Source of the DNA: Bacteroidetes bacterium ADurb.Bin012
Lineage (GTDB): Bacteria > Bacteroidota > Bacteroidia > Bacteroidales > TTA-H9
Assembly: GCA_002071415.1 (NCBI GenBank)
Contig: MWFC01000007.1
Span: 1-59,438, forward strand
Length of the DNA: 59,438 bases
Direction: 5' to 3'
Both the position numbers and the translations under genes were made by a program. The notes beneath the pieces were generated by a model. That model did not search any database and was not told the DNA's origin. It saw nothing but the letters and a program-made list of their open reading frames with translations. This document shows positions 8,559 through 17,805 of this stretch, in pieces; the first letter of the stretch is position 1; every line of letters begins with the position of its first letter.

Positions 8559-9842
8559 ATGTTTGTCAAAAATTTTGTTGAGGAGCTACGTTGGAGGGTA
8601 ATGGTTCATGATATGACGCCTGGGACCGAAGAATACCTTATGCAGGGCCCATCGTATGGCTATATTGGATTTGACCCCACAGCCGATTCCCTTCATATTG
8701 GCCATCTGGTGCAGATAATGACCTTGGTTCATTTTCAGCAATGCGGCCATAAACCCATTGCTTTGGTGGGTGGTGCGACAGGTATGGTGGGTGATCCTTC
8801 TGGCAGAAGTGAAGAACGTAATCTTTTAAGCAGGGAACAATTAGAATATAATCTTGTTGGTATAAAAAAACAACTTGCCCGCTTTATTGATTTCGAAACC
8901 AAAGTGAATCCTGCAACTATGGTCAATAATTATGATTGGTTTAAAGGATACGAATTCCTGGATTTTATACGTGATGTAGGCAAACATATCACAGTAAACT
9001 ATATGCTGGCAAAAGACTCTGTCCAGAAACGCCTCGATGCGGGAATGTCGTTTACTGAGTTTTCTTATCAATTGGTGCAGGCTTATGATTTTTACTGGTT
9101 ATTCAATAATATGGATTGTCGTCTTCAGATGGGCGGTTCTGACCAATGGGGAAATATTGTTACTGGGACTGAATTAATCCGGCGTAAGGATGGTGGGACG
9201 GCTTATGCTCTTACAACCCCATTATTGAAAAAATCGGATGGGAGCAAATTCGGCAAAACGGCTGCGGGAGCGCTTTGGCTCGACGCCGAAAAAACTTCTC
9301 CTTATGCTTTTTATCAATATTGGATAAATACTTCAGATGAAGATGCCATAGATTATATAAAAATTTTTACAACTTTAAGTAAAGAAGAAATAGATGCCCT
9401 TTCAGAAGAACATTGGAAAACTCCTCATCTACGTATTTTACAGAAGGCTCTCGCCAGGGAAATTACCATTCGGGTGCATTCAGAAAATGACTATCAGATG
9501 GCAGTCGAAGTATCGGAGATTCTTTTTGGTAAAGGCACTGTAGAATCATTGATGCAACTCGATGAAAAGACCTTGTTGAATTGTTTCGATGGGGTGCCAC
9601 AATTTCACGTTTCTAAAACAGAACTCGAAACAGGCATTCCTGCAATCGATGTTCTTGCTGTGAAAACTCAGATTTTCCCAAGTAAGGCCGAAGCTCGAAG
9701 AATGATGAAAGATGGTGCTGTATTGCTCAACAAACAAAAACTTTCTGAGGATACTTTCATTGATAACTCAATGCTTCTTCAAAATAAATATTTACTTATT
9801 CAAAAAGGGAAAAAAAATTATTTTCTCGTGATAGCCGAATAA
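8559..9842 (+). CDS. tyrS: Tyrosyl-tRNA synthetase
   Basis: 427 residues, a class I synthetase that charges tRNA-Tyr. HIGH is at 46-49 and the TyrS-type KMSKS variant KFGKT at 230-234. The tyrosine-binding region [11 protein letters not shown] is present, and a C-terminal S4-like RNA-binding domain runs from about residue 355 ([16 protein letters not shown]). A TAnnTTTG box (TATCTTTG) lies at 8461-8468. It stands alone, followed by tRNA-Leu on the other strand. Confidence 0.97.
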   Translation: MFVKNFVEELRWRVMVHDMTPGTEEYLMQGPSYGYIGFDPTADSLHIGHLVQIMTLVHFQQCGHKPIALVGGATGMVGDPSGRSEERNLLSREQLEYNLVGIKKQLARFIDFETKVNPATMVNNYDWFKGYEFLDFIRDVGKHITVNYMLAKDSVQKRLDAGMSFTEFSYQLVQAYDFYWLFNNMDCRLQMGGSDQWGNIVTGTELIRRKDGGTAYALTTPLLKKSDGSKFGKTAAGALWLDAEKTSPYAFYQYWINTSDEDAIDYIKIFTTLSKEEIDALSEEHWKTPHLRILQKALAREITIRVHSENDYQMAVEVSEILFGKGTVESLMQLDEKTLLNCFDGVPQFHVSKTELETGIPAIDVLAVKTQIFPSKAEARRMMKDGAVLLNKQKLSEDTFIDNSMLLQNKYLLIQKGKKNYFLVIAE

Positions 9843-10030
9843 TACCATTTTTTCTGAGTTTAATTTGGCCTTCCTATCCTATAATTATAGGTTTTTCATG
9901 ATTGAGCTCAAGGATAGGGATAAAGAAGATAAATCAATAAAGAGGGGTGAATCTTGTATCTTACCACGTTTTCTAAACATTAGCCATAAAAGTTAGCCAA
10001 CGAGAAAATTATAATAAATCTTCTATAATG

Positions 10031-10113
10031 TACCCGGAGCCGGAATCGAACCGGCACGGGAAAATCCCATTGGTTTTTGAGACCAACGCGTCTACCTGTT
10101 CCGCCATCCGGGC
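10031..10113 (-). tRNA. tRNA-Leu (anticodon CAA)
   Basis: The minus strand reads GCCCGGATGG at the 5' end, pairing with TCCGGGT at the 3' end (a G-T pair closes position 1-72), with discriminator A. The anticodon arm is TTGGT-CTCAAAA-ACCAA, which gives anticodon CAA and reads UUG. The T arm GCCGGTTCGATTCCGGC is intact, and the variable arm is long, as in class II tRNAs. CCA is not encoded. Confidence 0.93.
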
Positions 10114-10301
10114 ATGTCAAAGAACTTGCAAAATTAAACATCTTACCATAATTTTCAACCCGTGAAGATATTTTCAGTTTAAAATCATCATCGATATTTT
10201 CGACTTCAGGATGTTCCTGCAAAAAGATTCAGTTTCTTTTCCCTAAGTTCGATACCTTTAAAAGATAAGATTCACTCGCAATGATACGAGTTCTTAAACG
10301 A

Positions 10302-10331
10302 TTTGAATCTTTTTGAATTATAGTATTTTTG
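10302..10331 (+). promoter_or_regulatory. Promoter of prs
   Basis: TTTG at 10302-10305, 18 nt, TATTTTTG at 10324-10331: a near-perfect Bacteroidota promoter. It overlaps the 5' end of the longest open frame, which shows that prs translation starts at 10370 rather than 10313. Confidence 0.75.
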
Positions 10332-10369
10332 CAGAGAACACCTTCAAAAAACATAACTATCTGAAAAAC

Positions 10370-11314
10370 ATGGCCAGAAACAAAGTTAAGATTTTTTCAG
10401 GGCGATCGAGTAAGTATCTTGCTGAAGAAATTGCAAAGGTTTATGGGGATGAATTGGGGAAAGTAAATTTGACGACATTCAGCGATGGGGAATTTCAAGT
10501 TTCGTTTGAGCAAACAGTGAGAGGGAATGATGTTTATATTGTTCAATCGACATTTTCTCCCGTAGATAATTTATTCGAGCTTCTCATGATGATTGATGCA
10601 GCCAAAAGAGCTTCGGCCGAAAGAATTGTTGCCGTCGTGCCCTATTATGGATTTGCCCGACAAGATCGCAAAGACAAGCCTCGTGTAGCTATTGCGGCCA
10701 AATTGGTTGCCGATCTGCTTTCCACAGCTGGTGTTGGAAGAATAATTACAATGGATCTGCATTCCGATCAGATTCAGGGATTTTTCAATGTACCCGTCGA
10801 TCATTTGTATGCTTCCACTATTTTCGTGCCTTTCATAAAAAAATTGAAACTTCCCAATTCAGTCATGGCTTCTCCAGATACAGGAGGAGCGAAACGCGCA
10901 GCAGCTTATGCCAAATTCCTGAATACCGAGCTGGTCATTTGTTTCAAGCAAAGAATAAAACCTAATTCTATTGGAAAAATGACTATCATAGGCGAGGTAG
11001 AGGGAAAAGATGTGATTTTGGTGGATGATATCATCGATACGGCAGGAACCGTCTGTAAAGCTGCTGATCTGATGATGGAACATGGAGCCAATAGTGTCAG
11101 AGTATTTGCTACTCATGCTGTTCTTTCGGGAAATGCACTCGAAAATATTCATAAATCCTCCCTTATTGAAGTCTATGTTACAGATACTTTACCCGTCAAG
11201 GAAACCGAAAAGATTAAAGTGCTTTCCATCGCTCCCTTGCTTGCCGACGTAATTGACCGGGTTCATCGTAATAAACCCATTTCTTCACATTTCGATTTCA
11301 CTACCATACTTTGA
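10370..11314 (+). CDS. prs: Ribose-phosphate pyrophosphokinase
   Basis: 314 residues from the ATG at 10370 (MARNKVKIFSGRSS). It makes PRPP from ribose-5-phosphate and ATP for nucleotide, His and Trp synthesis. Visible motifs are the ATP-site FSDGEFQVSF, YYGFARQDRKD, the metal-binding DLHSDQIQGFF, and the PRPP loop VDDIIDTAGT. A longer upstream start is excluded because it would lie on the promoter -7 box. rplY follows with its own promoter, then pth, an order commonly seen in Bacteroidota. Confidence 0.96.
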   Translation: MARNKVKIFSGRSSKYLAEEIAKVYGDELGKVNLTTFSDGEFQVSFEQTVRGNDVYIVQSTFSPVDNLFELLMMIDAAKRASAERIVAVVPYYGFARQDRKDKPRVAIAAKLVADLLSTAGVGRIITMDLHSDQIQGFFNVPVDHLYASTIFVPFIKKLKLPNSVMASPDTGGAKRAAAYAKFLNTELVICFKQRIKPNSIGKMTIIGEVEGKDVILVDDIIDTAGTVCKAADLMMEHGANSVRVFATHAVLSGNALENIHKSSLIEVYVTDTLPVKETEKIKVLSIAPLLADVIDRVHRNKPISSHFDFTTIL

Positions 11315-11329
11315 TTGATTTCTGTATTG

Positions 11330-11360
11330 TTTGAGAATCATATTTTAATAGCTAATTTTG
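11330..11360 (+). promoter_or_regulatory. Promoter of rplY
   Basis: TTTG at 11330-11333, exactly 19 nt, TAATTTTG at 11353-11360. It fits the consensus TTTG-N19-TAnnTTTG fully and fixes the rplY start at 11403. Confidence 0.75.
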
Positions 11361-11402
11361 CAAACTTTTTCAAACCTTATTTTATCATTTAAGTTTTTGA
11401 TT

Positions 11403-11972
11403 ATGAAAACAATTTCTATGAGCGGTTCTCTCAGAGAGAACGTAGGGAAGAAAGATGCTAAAAAATTACGTAAAAATGGACTTGTGCCGGCTAATATTTA
11501 TGGAGGTGCAAATCAATTCCTTATTTCCATCGAAGAAAAACATCTGCAAAAAGTTGTTTTTACCCCCGAAGTTTATTTAATTGAGCTGGATATCAATGGT
11601 ACAAAAAGACAGACCATTATTCAGGAAGTACAGTTCCATCCGGTAACCGATAGGATTTTACATGTGGATTTCCTCGAAGTATTGCCCGGGAAACCTATAA
11701 CTTTGAAAATACCTATTAAGATTACTGGTAATTCGATTGGTGTTCTGAAAGGAGGAAAACTCCAAAAAAAATTCCGATTGTTAAAGGTAAAAGGCCTTGC
11801 TTCTGACATCCCCGACCATATTACTCTGGATGTTTCAGATCTCGATATCAATCATTCCATTAAGGTGAATGACCTTAAATATGAAAAGCTCACTTTCCTC
11901 GATCCTGCCAGTGCTATTGTTGTAGCCGTTATACCAACACGAGCCGTGAAAGAAGGTACACCTCAAGCATAA
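11403..11972 (+). CDS. rplY: 50S ribosomal protein L25, long CTC form
   Basis: 189 residues from the ATG at 11403 (MKTISMSGSLRENVGKK). The N-terminal L25 domain, with LRKNGLVPANIYGG, binds 5S rRNA. The C-terminal TL5/CTC extension (HVDFLEVLPGKPITLKIPI and ITLDVSDLDINHSIKV) is usual in this phylum. The longer open frame from 11358 would begin inside the promoter and is rejected. A strong hairpin terminator follows. Confidence 0.95.
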   Translation: MKTISMSGSLRENVGKKDAKKLRKNGLVPANIYGGANQFLISIEEKHLQKVVFTPEVYLIELDINGTKRQTIIQEVQFHPVTDRILHVDFLEVLPGKPITLKIPIKITGNSIGVLKGGKLQKKFRLLKVKGLASDIPDHITLDVSDLDINHSIKVNDLKYEKLTFLDPASAIVVAVIPTRAVKEGTPQA

Positions 11973-11993
11973 CTTTTATTGTTGTTCTTGTAC

Positions 11994-12040
11994 CAAAACT
12001 GTATCGTCTTTTCAAAAAGAAGGTACAGTTTTGTTTTTTT
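11994..12040 (+). terminator. Rho-independent terminator of rplY
   Basis: A ten-base stem, CAAAACTGTA (11994-12003) with TACAGTTTTG (12024-12033), a 20-nt loop, then seven T. pth begins 39 nt later. Confidence 0.8.
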
Positions 12041-12078
12041 GTTTCATTCTTTTAATGAATTATTAAAATTTACAGGAA

Positions 12079-12666
12079 ATGAAATATTTGATAGTTGGCT
12101 TGGGAAATCCTGGATCGGAATATGCAAATGACAGGCATAATGTTGGATTTTTAGTCATGGATGCTCTTGCAATTAAAACAAATTCTCGTTTTTCTACCGA
12201 AAGGTATGCCGATGTGGCCAAGGTTAAATATAGAGGCCATATACTTGTTCTCATCAAACCCAATACATATATGAATCTGAGCGGGAACGCCGTGAGATAT
12301 TGGCTCGAAAAGGAAAAAATCTCTCTGCAACATCTTTTGATTGTGCTCGACGACCTCGATCTTCCACAAGGCCAAATACGTTTGAGAGCTAAGGGCAGTG
12401 GCGGTTCGCATAATGGATTGAATCATATTATTCAGGTTTTAGATACCGAAGATTTCCCACGCCTGCGTATTGGTATTGGTTCTGACTTTCCCAAAGGTAT
12501 GCAGGTAGATTATGTGCTGGGTCAGTGGAGTAAAGAAGAAGAAAAAATCATGAAACCCGCCATTCTTGATGCTGCCGATGCAATTCTTACGTTCGTGCAT
12601 TTAGGCATCGAAAGAGCTATGAATATCGTGAATACGAAAAAAAATTCCCTCACCGATGATAATTAA
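12079..12666 (+). CDS. pth: Peptidyl-tRNA hydrolase
   Basis: 195 residues. It releases tRNA from stalled peptidyl-tRNA. Catalytic N10 and H20 are in GLGNPGSEYANDRHNVGF, the substrate-binding Asn is in PNTYMNLSG, the catalytic Asp is in IVLDDLDLP, and the GSGGSHNGL loop is intact. It follows prs and rplY. The C-terminus is slightly longer than usual, with a charged tail. Confidence 0.96.
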   Translation: MKYLIVGLGNPGSEYANDRHNVGFLVMDALAIKTNSRFSTERYADVAKVKYRGHILVLIKPNTYMNLSGNAVRYWLEKEKISLQHLLIVLDDLDLPQGQIRLRAKGSGGSHNGLNHIIQVLDTEDFPRLRIGIGSDFPKGMQVDYVLGQWSKEEEKIMKPAILDAADAILTFVHLGIERAMNIVNTKKNSLTDDN

Positions 12667-13168
12667 AAATGAATGAATTTTCGACGTAATCATTTTATCT
12701 CATTTCGCATCCACCCTAACTATCCCAAGATGAATCAATTAGCCTTTTCAAAGAATGTATTCTTCAGATTCAGATCAAACTGTAGCTCATTCCTGAAAGC
12801 TAACTTTTTCCAAAACTTTGGAGCATTCCTTCATAACCAAGGATGTAATTACAATATACCAATAATCAATAATTTATAATGAATGAAGGAGCTGACCGGA
12901 ATATTGGCCACCCGTTAAGGAAAATTTTTCAAATTTGTTTTGAAATCGAAGTTCACTGTATGTAAAATATTGTCAAGTAGTTTATCAATAAATTGATTCA
13001 AATTGATTAAGGAGGGGAAGTATGTCTATGAGTGAGGTATATAAAAGTTAACATATAAAATACTTTGATGTTTGTAAACATTTAAAAATCAATCTTTTAT
13101 TTCATTAAGTTTTTTTAACAAAAAAATAAATTTACCTTTGTAAAGGGAAAATTTAAAACCAAATTAAT
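12667..13168. other. 500-base stretch without a convincing gene; possible insertion-element end
   Basis: A 68-codon frame (12673-12879) is Phe- and Asn-rich and matches nothing I know; I do not call it a gene. At 12891-12915 the string GCTGACCGGAATATTGGCCA stands out. Read from the other strand it is GGTGGCCAATATTCCGGTCA, which resembles the terminal repeats of IS21-like elements in this phylum. No istA or istB sequence is present. The last 60 bases hold the mce promoter. Confidence 0.4.
13110..13140 (+). promoter_or_regulatory. Promoter of the methylmalonyl-CoA operon
   Basis: TTTT at 13110-13113, 19 nt, TACCTTTG at 13133-13140, 28 nt before the mce start. There is one mismatch in the -33 box. 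Confidence 0.6.
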
Positions 13169-13573
13169 ATGCAAATATCACATATAGAGCACATTGGCAT
13201 TGCCGTTCGAAGCATCGAAGAGAGTTTACCGTATTATCAAGAAGTTTTAGGTTTAAAATGTTATGGAATAGAAGAGGTGAAGGATCAGAAAGTTAGAACA
13301 GCTTTTTTTCAGGCCGGTCAGACCAAACTCGAACTTCTTGAATCGACTGACCCTGATGGTGCCATTGGAAAATTCATCGAAAAAAGGGGAGAAGGAATCC
13401 ATCATATTGCTTTTGCAGTAAAAGAGATAGAATCTGCTCTCGAAGAGGCTCGGTCGAAGGGGATTCGGCTCATAGACGAATCACCGCGATTAGGAGCCGA
13501 GGGATTGCACATTGCTTTTTTGCATCCTAAATCTACGCATGGAGTATTGACTGAATTGTGTGAGAACAAATAA
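13169..13573 (+). CDS. mce: Methylmalonyl-CoA epimerase
   Basis: 134 residues of the vicinal-oxygen-chelate (glyoxalase) fold. It interconverts the (R) and (S) forms of methylmalonyl-CoA. The two beta-alpha-beta-beta-beta modules are clear: [19 protein letters not shown], with metal-ligand His, and [16 protein letters not shown]. The C-terminal LTELCE supplies a Glu ligand. It leads a five-gene operon with the decarboxylase subunits, 20 nt before mmdA. This fits the succinate-to-propionate route, with the epimerase feeding the (S) isomer to the decarboxylase. Confidence 0.94.
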   Translation: MQISHIEHIGIAVRSIEESLPYYQEVLGLKCYGIEEVKDQKVRTAFFQAGQTKLELLESTDPDGAIGKFIEKRGEGIHHIAFAVKEIESALEEARSKGIRLIDESPRLGAEGLHIAFLHPKSTHGVLTELCENK

Positions 13574-13593
13574 AAATAAAATTATACATTTAT

Positions 13594-15153
13594 ATGGCTA
13601 TTGAGGATAAATTATTGGAATTGCTGGAAAAAAGACAGAAAGCCAGTTTAGGCGGTGGTCAAAAAAGAATCGATGCTCAGCATGCCAAGGGGAAACTAAC
13701 CGCACGTGAAAGAATAGACTTATTGCTCGACGACGGCAGTTTTGAAGAATTCGACATGTTCGTAACACATCGCTGTACCGATTTTGGGATGCAGGATCAG
13801 CTTTATTTGTCGGATGGAGTTGTTACGGGTCATGGAACAATAGATGGAAGAGTGGTGTATGTTTTTTCGCAGGATTTTACGGTTTTTGGTGGTAGTTTAT
13901 CGGAGTCGTATGCAAAAAAGATTTGCAAGATCATGGATCAGGCCATGAAGGTAGGGGCGCCTATTATCGGGCTCAACGACAGTGGTGGAGCCCGTATTCA
14001 GGAAGGGGTATTGAGCCTGGCAGGTTATGCTGAAATTTTCGAACGAAATATTCTTGCTTCGGGTCTCATACCTCAAATTTCGGCTATTTTTGGTCCTTGT
14101 GCTGGAGGAGCCGTCTATTCGCCAGCTCTTACCGATTTCATCATCATGAGTCAAAAAACCAGTTACATGTTCGTAACAGGGCCAAAAGTCGTAAAGACTG
14201 TCACTGGTGAGGTAGTTACTGAGGAGGAATTGGGAGGAGCCATGATTCATGGTGCAAAATCGGGGGTTGCACATTTTGTTGCTGAAGATGAGCGTGAAGG
14301 CATACTATTGATAAGAAAACTGTTGAGTTACCTACCGCAGAACAATTTAGAAGACCCTCCCGTGATTCCTTGCAACGATCCAATTGATCGTTTGGACGAC
14401 AGCCTCAACTACTTCATTCCCGATAATCCCAATAAGCCTTATGATGTAAAAACCATTATCTATAGTATTATTGATGAGAATGAGTTTTTAGAAGTGCAGC
14501 GGCATTATGCACCCAACATCGTAACCGGATTTTCTCGTTTCGATGGAATGACTGTTGGCATTGTGGCTAATCAACCCAATTATCTGGCCGGAGTGCTCGA
14601 TATCAATGCCTCGAGGAAGGCAGCCCGATTCGTCAGATTCTGTGATGCTTTCAATATCCCATTACTTACTCTTGTGGATGTTCCCGGTTTTTTACCTGGA
14701 ACGGCTCAAGAATATGGAGGGATTATCATTCATGGTGCCAAATTGCTCTATGCTTTTGGAGAAGCCACTGTACCCAAAGTTACCATTATTTTGCGCAAGG
14801 CTTATGGAGGTGCTTATGATGTGATGAGTTCGAAACACCTGCGTGGCGACATCAATTATGCCTGGCCTACAGCCGAGATTGCTGTTATGGGTCCTAAAGG
14901 CGCCATAGAAATTCTTTATAATAAAAAAATACAAGAAATTGCCGATCCTGCCGAAAGAGAGGACTTTATTCTGAATGCCGAAAAAGAATATAAGGATAAA
15001 TTTGCAAATCCATATAATGCAGCTCGATATGGATATATAGACGATATCATTGAACCCCGCAATACTCGTTTCAGAGTGATTAGAGCTTTTCAAGCACTGG
15101 CTACAAAAAAGGATACTAATCCTCCGAAAAAGCATTCAAATATTCCTCTCTAA
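13594..15153 (+). CDS. mmdA: Methylmalonyl-CoA decarboxylase alpha subunit (carboxyltransferase)
   Basis: 519 residues, the usual length. It transfers the carboxyl group of methylmalonyl-CoA to biotin, leaving propionyl-CoA. The acyl-CoA-binding N-terminal crotonase-like half has [19 protein letters not shown] and [16 protein letters not shown]; the C-terminal half has VDVPGFLPG and [16 protein letters not shown]. The sequence alone also fits propionyl-CoA carboxylase beta. The neighbours are a membrane beta subunit, an OadG-like subunit and a separate biotin carrier, with no biotin carboxylase, so the sodium-pumping decarboxylase is the better reading. Confidence 0.93.
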   Translation: MAIEDKLLELLEKRQKASLGGGQKRIDAQHAKGKLTARERIDLLLDDGSFEEFDMFVTHRCTDFGMQDQLYLSDGVVTGHGTIDGRVVYVFSQDFTVFGGSLSESYAKKICKIMDQAMKVGAPIIGLNDSGGARIQEGVLSLAGYAEIFERNILASGLIPQISAIFGPCAGGAVYSPALTDFIIMSQKTSYMFVTGPKVVKTVTGEVVTEEELGGAMIHGAKSGVAHFVAEDEREGILLIRKLLSYLPQNNLEDPPVIPCNDPIDRLDDSLNYFIPDNPNKPYDVKTIIYSIIDENEFLEVQRHYAPNIVTGFSRFDGMTVGIVANQPNYLAGVLDINASRKAARFVRFCDAFNIPLLTLVDVPGFLPGTAQEYGGIIIHGAKLLYAFGEATVPKVTIILRKAYGGAYDVMSSKHLRGDINYAWPTAEIAVMGPKGAIEILYNKKIQEIADPAEREDFILNAEKEYKDKFANPYNAARYGYIDDIIEPRNTRFRVIRAFQALATKKDTNPPKKHSNIPL

Positions 15154-15176
15154 ATAAATAATATTTATAAGAAACC

Positions 15177-16058
15177 ATGAAACATTTTCGGTTTTTTATT
15201 ATTATTGCCAGCATTTTACCCTTGATTGGCTTTTCCCAGGGTGTAAATAGTTTAAAGATCAATGAAATACTGGTAATCAACGATTCTAACTATATCGACG
15301 ACTTTGGGGAAAGAAACGGCTGGATCGAAATCTTTAATGCTAACTATAATTATGTGGATATGGGTGGTATGTATCTGACGAATGATTTATCCAACCCTAC
15401 CAAATATTATATTCCTAAAGGTGATCCCCGTACAGTAATCCCTCCCCGTGGATTCATCGTCTTTTATGCCAATAATAAGCCTACTCGTGGAATAATGCAT
15501 TTGAATTTTGAATTGAAGGGTTCAAAAGTCGTTGCTATTTTCAGTTCCGATGGAAAAACTCTCATCGACAAATTAGACATCCCCGAGGAGCAACACCCCG
15601 ATGTGACTTATGGGCGCTTGAGAGATGGTGGCCCTGAGCTTGGTTATCTCGAAAAGACAACCCCTAAGGCATCCAATGTAACTGAGCAAGTGGCAACACC
15701 TGCTGAAATTTTTGGGGAAATGGATCCTCATGGCATTGCAATCACTATCATTGCAATGTCGGTAGTATTTGTTTCTCTTGCCCTGCTATATATCTTGTTC
15801 AAGAACACTTCCAAGATTTATTCTCTCGACTTAAGTTCGATATTTAAACGAAAAAAAGGGCCTCAAAAGGAAGAAGAAAAAGCGAAGATTGGAGAATCTA
15901 TTCCAGGTGAAGTTGCTGCGGCTATTGCTATGGCTCTATATCAATATCATGCCCAGATTCATGACGTAGAAAAGACTGTTCTTACGATTCGAAGAGTCTC
16001 CCGTACCTATTCACCATGGAGTTCAAAAATTTATGGACTCAGAAAATCACCTCGTTAA
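15177..16058 (+). CDS. OadG-type gamma subunit with an extracytoplasmic lamin-tail domain
   Basis: 293 residues. A signal peptide (about 1-20) is followed by a lamin-tail (LTD) beta-sandwich at about 22-150 (LKINEILVINDSNYIDDFG, NGWIEIFN, GGMYLTNDL). A membrane helix lies near 186-207 (AITIIAMSVVFVSLALLYIL), and a cytoplasmic tail ends YSPWSSKIYGL, the OadG C-terminal signature. Gamma subunits assemble the decarboxylase and anchor alpha to beta. OadG of Klebsiella lacks the LTD part; fusions like this occur in Bacteroides relatives. The role of the outer domain is unknown. It lies 23 nt after mmdA. Confidence 0.85.
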   Translation: MKHFRFFIIIASILPLIGFSQGVNSLKINEILVINDSNYIDDFGERNGWIEIFNANYNYVDMGGMYLTNDLSNPTKYYIPKGDPRTVIPPRGFIVFYANNKPTRGIMHLNFELKGSKVVAIFSSDGKTLIDKLDIPEEQHPDVTYGRLRDGGPELGYLEKTTPKASNVTEQVATPAEIFGEMDPHGIAITIIAMSVVFVSLALLYILFKNTSKIYSLDLSSIFKRKKGPQKEEEKAKIGESIPGEVAAAIAMALYQYHAQIHDVEKTVLTIRRVSRTYSPWSSKIYGLRKSPR

Positions 16059-16099
16059 ATATTTATTTAGTTCTATTATTCAAAGTCAGTTTAAATAAG

Positions 16100-16543
16100 A
16101 TGAAAAGATTCAAGTTTAAAATAAATGGCAACACTTACGAAACCGAGATAATTGATATCGAGGATAATATTGCAACTATCGAAATCAATGGTTCTCGCTA
16201 TACAGTCGAAGTCGATCAAACCCTTACTCCCGTGAAGACACCGAAACTCATGCGTACACCTGCAGTTCCCTCTACGGATATTCATCCCGCTGTTTCTAAG
16301 ACGAGTGCACCTATAGGCCCTAAAGGGACGGGTTATATTAAATCGCCTTTGCCTGGTGTAATTCTCGATATTTTGGTCAAAGAGGGTGATTATGTCAAAA
16401 TTGGCCAAAAGGTAATCGTTCTCGAGGCCATGAAGATGGAAAACAATATCGAAAGCGATAAGGAAGGGCGTGTGGTTAGCATTAAAAAGCAAAAGGGAGA
16501 TGCAGTATTGGAAGGAGATATATTAATCGTAATTGGAGAATAA
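16100..16543 (+). CDS. Biotin carboxyl carrier subunit of methylmalonyl-CoA decarboxylase
   Basis: 147 residues from the ATG at 16100 (MKRFKFKINGNTYETEI). A start further upstream would overlap the previous gene and add an unrelated tail. An N-terminal beta-rich part and a Pro/Thr-rich linker (about 40-75) lead to a biotinyl domain. The biotinylation motif EAMKMEN has the acceptor lysine at K112. It carries the carboxyl group between the alpha and beta subunits. The stop is one base before the beta-subunit ATG. Confidence 0.93.
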   Translation: MKRFKFKINGNTYETEIIDIEDNIATIEINGSRYTVEVDQTLTPVKTPKLMRTPAVPSTDIHPAVSKTSAPIGPKGTGYIKSPLPGVILDILVKEGDYVKIGQKVIVLEAMKMENNIESDKEGRVVSIKKQKGDAVLEGDILIVIGE

Positions 16544-16544
16544 A

Positions 16545-17708
16545 ATGGCTGAAAACGAAGGATTCCTGAAATTTATAGTGGATCACTTAGAGCAGTTTTT
16601 TAGTTACACTGCTTTTGCTAATATCACTGTTGGCCATATCATCATGATATGTGTGGGATTGTTTTTCATTTTTTTGGCTATTACCAAGGAATATGAACCC
16701 TTGTTGCTGGTTCCCATTGGATTTGGAATTTTAATTGGCAATATACCTTTTTATCCAGGATTAAAAGTTGGAATTTATGAAGATGGAAGCGTTTTGAATT
16801 ATTTATATTTTGGTGTGGTTCAAGGGATATATCCTCCTCTGATCTTTTTAGGCATAGGAGCAATGACCGATTTTTCGGCTCTTCTTTCGAACCCGAAGCT
16901 TATTCTCATAGGAGCTGCAGCGCAGTTTGGTATATTTGGTGCTTATATTGCTGCGCTTGCTTTAGGATTTGCTCCCAACGAAGCAGGTGCTATTGGTATT
17001 ATTGGTGGTGCCGACGGGCCAACCGCAATATTCTTAACTTCAAAATTAGCTCCTGAATTGTTGGGAGCTATCGCCATTTCGGCCTATTCTTATATGGCTC
17101 TTGTACCCGTCATACAACCACCTATCATGCGATTGCTTACAACCCCCAAAGAGCGTGTAATCCGAATGAAACCTCCCAGAGTGGTATCGAAAAATGAAAA
17201 AATTCTATTCCCTATCATTGGGCTATTGCTTACCTGCTTTATTGTCCCCTCAGGTCTTCCACTCTTGGGAATGCTGTTTTTTGGCAATTTACTTAAGGAA
17301 AGTGGAGTTACCAAACGCCTGGCCGATACCGCAAAAGGCCCTTTAATCGATATCGTTACTATACTTATAGGACTAACTGTAGGAGCTTCTACTCAGGCTA
17401 CTACTTTTCTTACCCCAAAGTGCATTGGTATTTTTGCTCTTGGTGCTTTTTCTTTTATGGTAGCCACTGCAGCCGGAGTATTATTTGTGAAATTTCTCAA
17501 TCTTTTCTTGAAACCAGAAGACAAAATCAATCCTTTGATCGGGAATTCAGGAGTATCTGCTGTGCCCGATAGTGCCAGGCTTTCTCAAGTTATTGGCCTC
17601 GAATACGATAAAACCAATTATTTGCTTATGCACGCTATGGGACCAAATGTTGCCGGAGTAATTGGAAGTGCTGTTGCTGCCGGTATTTTACTTAGCTTCT
17701 TGTATTAA
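16545..17708 (+). CDS. oadB: Sodium-translocating decarboxylase beta subunit
   Basis: 387 residues from the ATG at 16545 (a TTG at 16533 overlaps the previous gene and is unlikely). It is a polytopic membrane protein with roughly nine to eleven helices. The conserved sodium and carboxybiotin sites are present: GGADGPTAIFLTSKLAPE, and the C-terminal PLIGNSGVSAVPDSARLSQ. It decarboxylates carboxybiotin and exports sodium, so propionate formation builds an ion gradient. It is the last gene of the operon; no strong terminator is seen. Confidence 0.95.
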   Translation: MAENEGFLKFIVDHLEQFFSYTAFANITVGHIIMICVGLFFIFLAITKEYEPLLLVPIGFGILIGNIPFYPGLKVGIYEDGSVLNYLYFGVVQGIYPPLIFLGIGAMTDFSALLSNPKLILIGAAAQFGIFGAYIAALALGFAPNEAGAIGIIGGADGPTAIFLTSKLAPELLGAIAISAYSYMALVPVIQPPIMRLLTTPKERVIRMKPPRVVSKNEKILFPIIGLLLTCFIVPSGLPLLGMLFFGNLLKESGVTKRLADTAKGPLIDIVTILIGLTVGASTQATTFLTPKCIGIFALGAFSFMVATAAGVLFVKFLNLFLKPEDKINPLIGNSGVSAVPDSARLSQVIGLEYDKTNYLLMHAMGPNVAGVIGSAVAAGILLSFLY

Positions 17709-17805
17709 TTATGGAATGATTGGAAATGACAGAGGGTAATTTTTAGAAAATTATAAAGTGTTGCGCGTTTAGAATTTATTTTGAAATGCAATTATAAAGG
17801 ATTCT

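Noticed and set aside
9980..10222. 80-codon minus-strand frame
   Set aside because: It runs straight through tRNA-Leu and has no protein-like features.
12673..12879. 68-codon plus-strand frame after pth
   Set aside because: Composition reflects AT-rich non-coding DNA (Phe, Asn, Ile); no signal peptide, domain or promoter.
13594..15153. Propionyl-CoA carboxylase beta
   Set aside because: Sequence alone would allow it, but the adjacent beta pump, gamma and biotin subunits and absent biotin carboxylase point to the decarboxylase.
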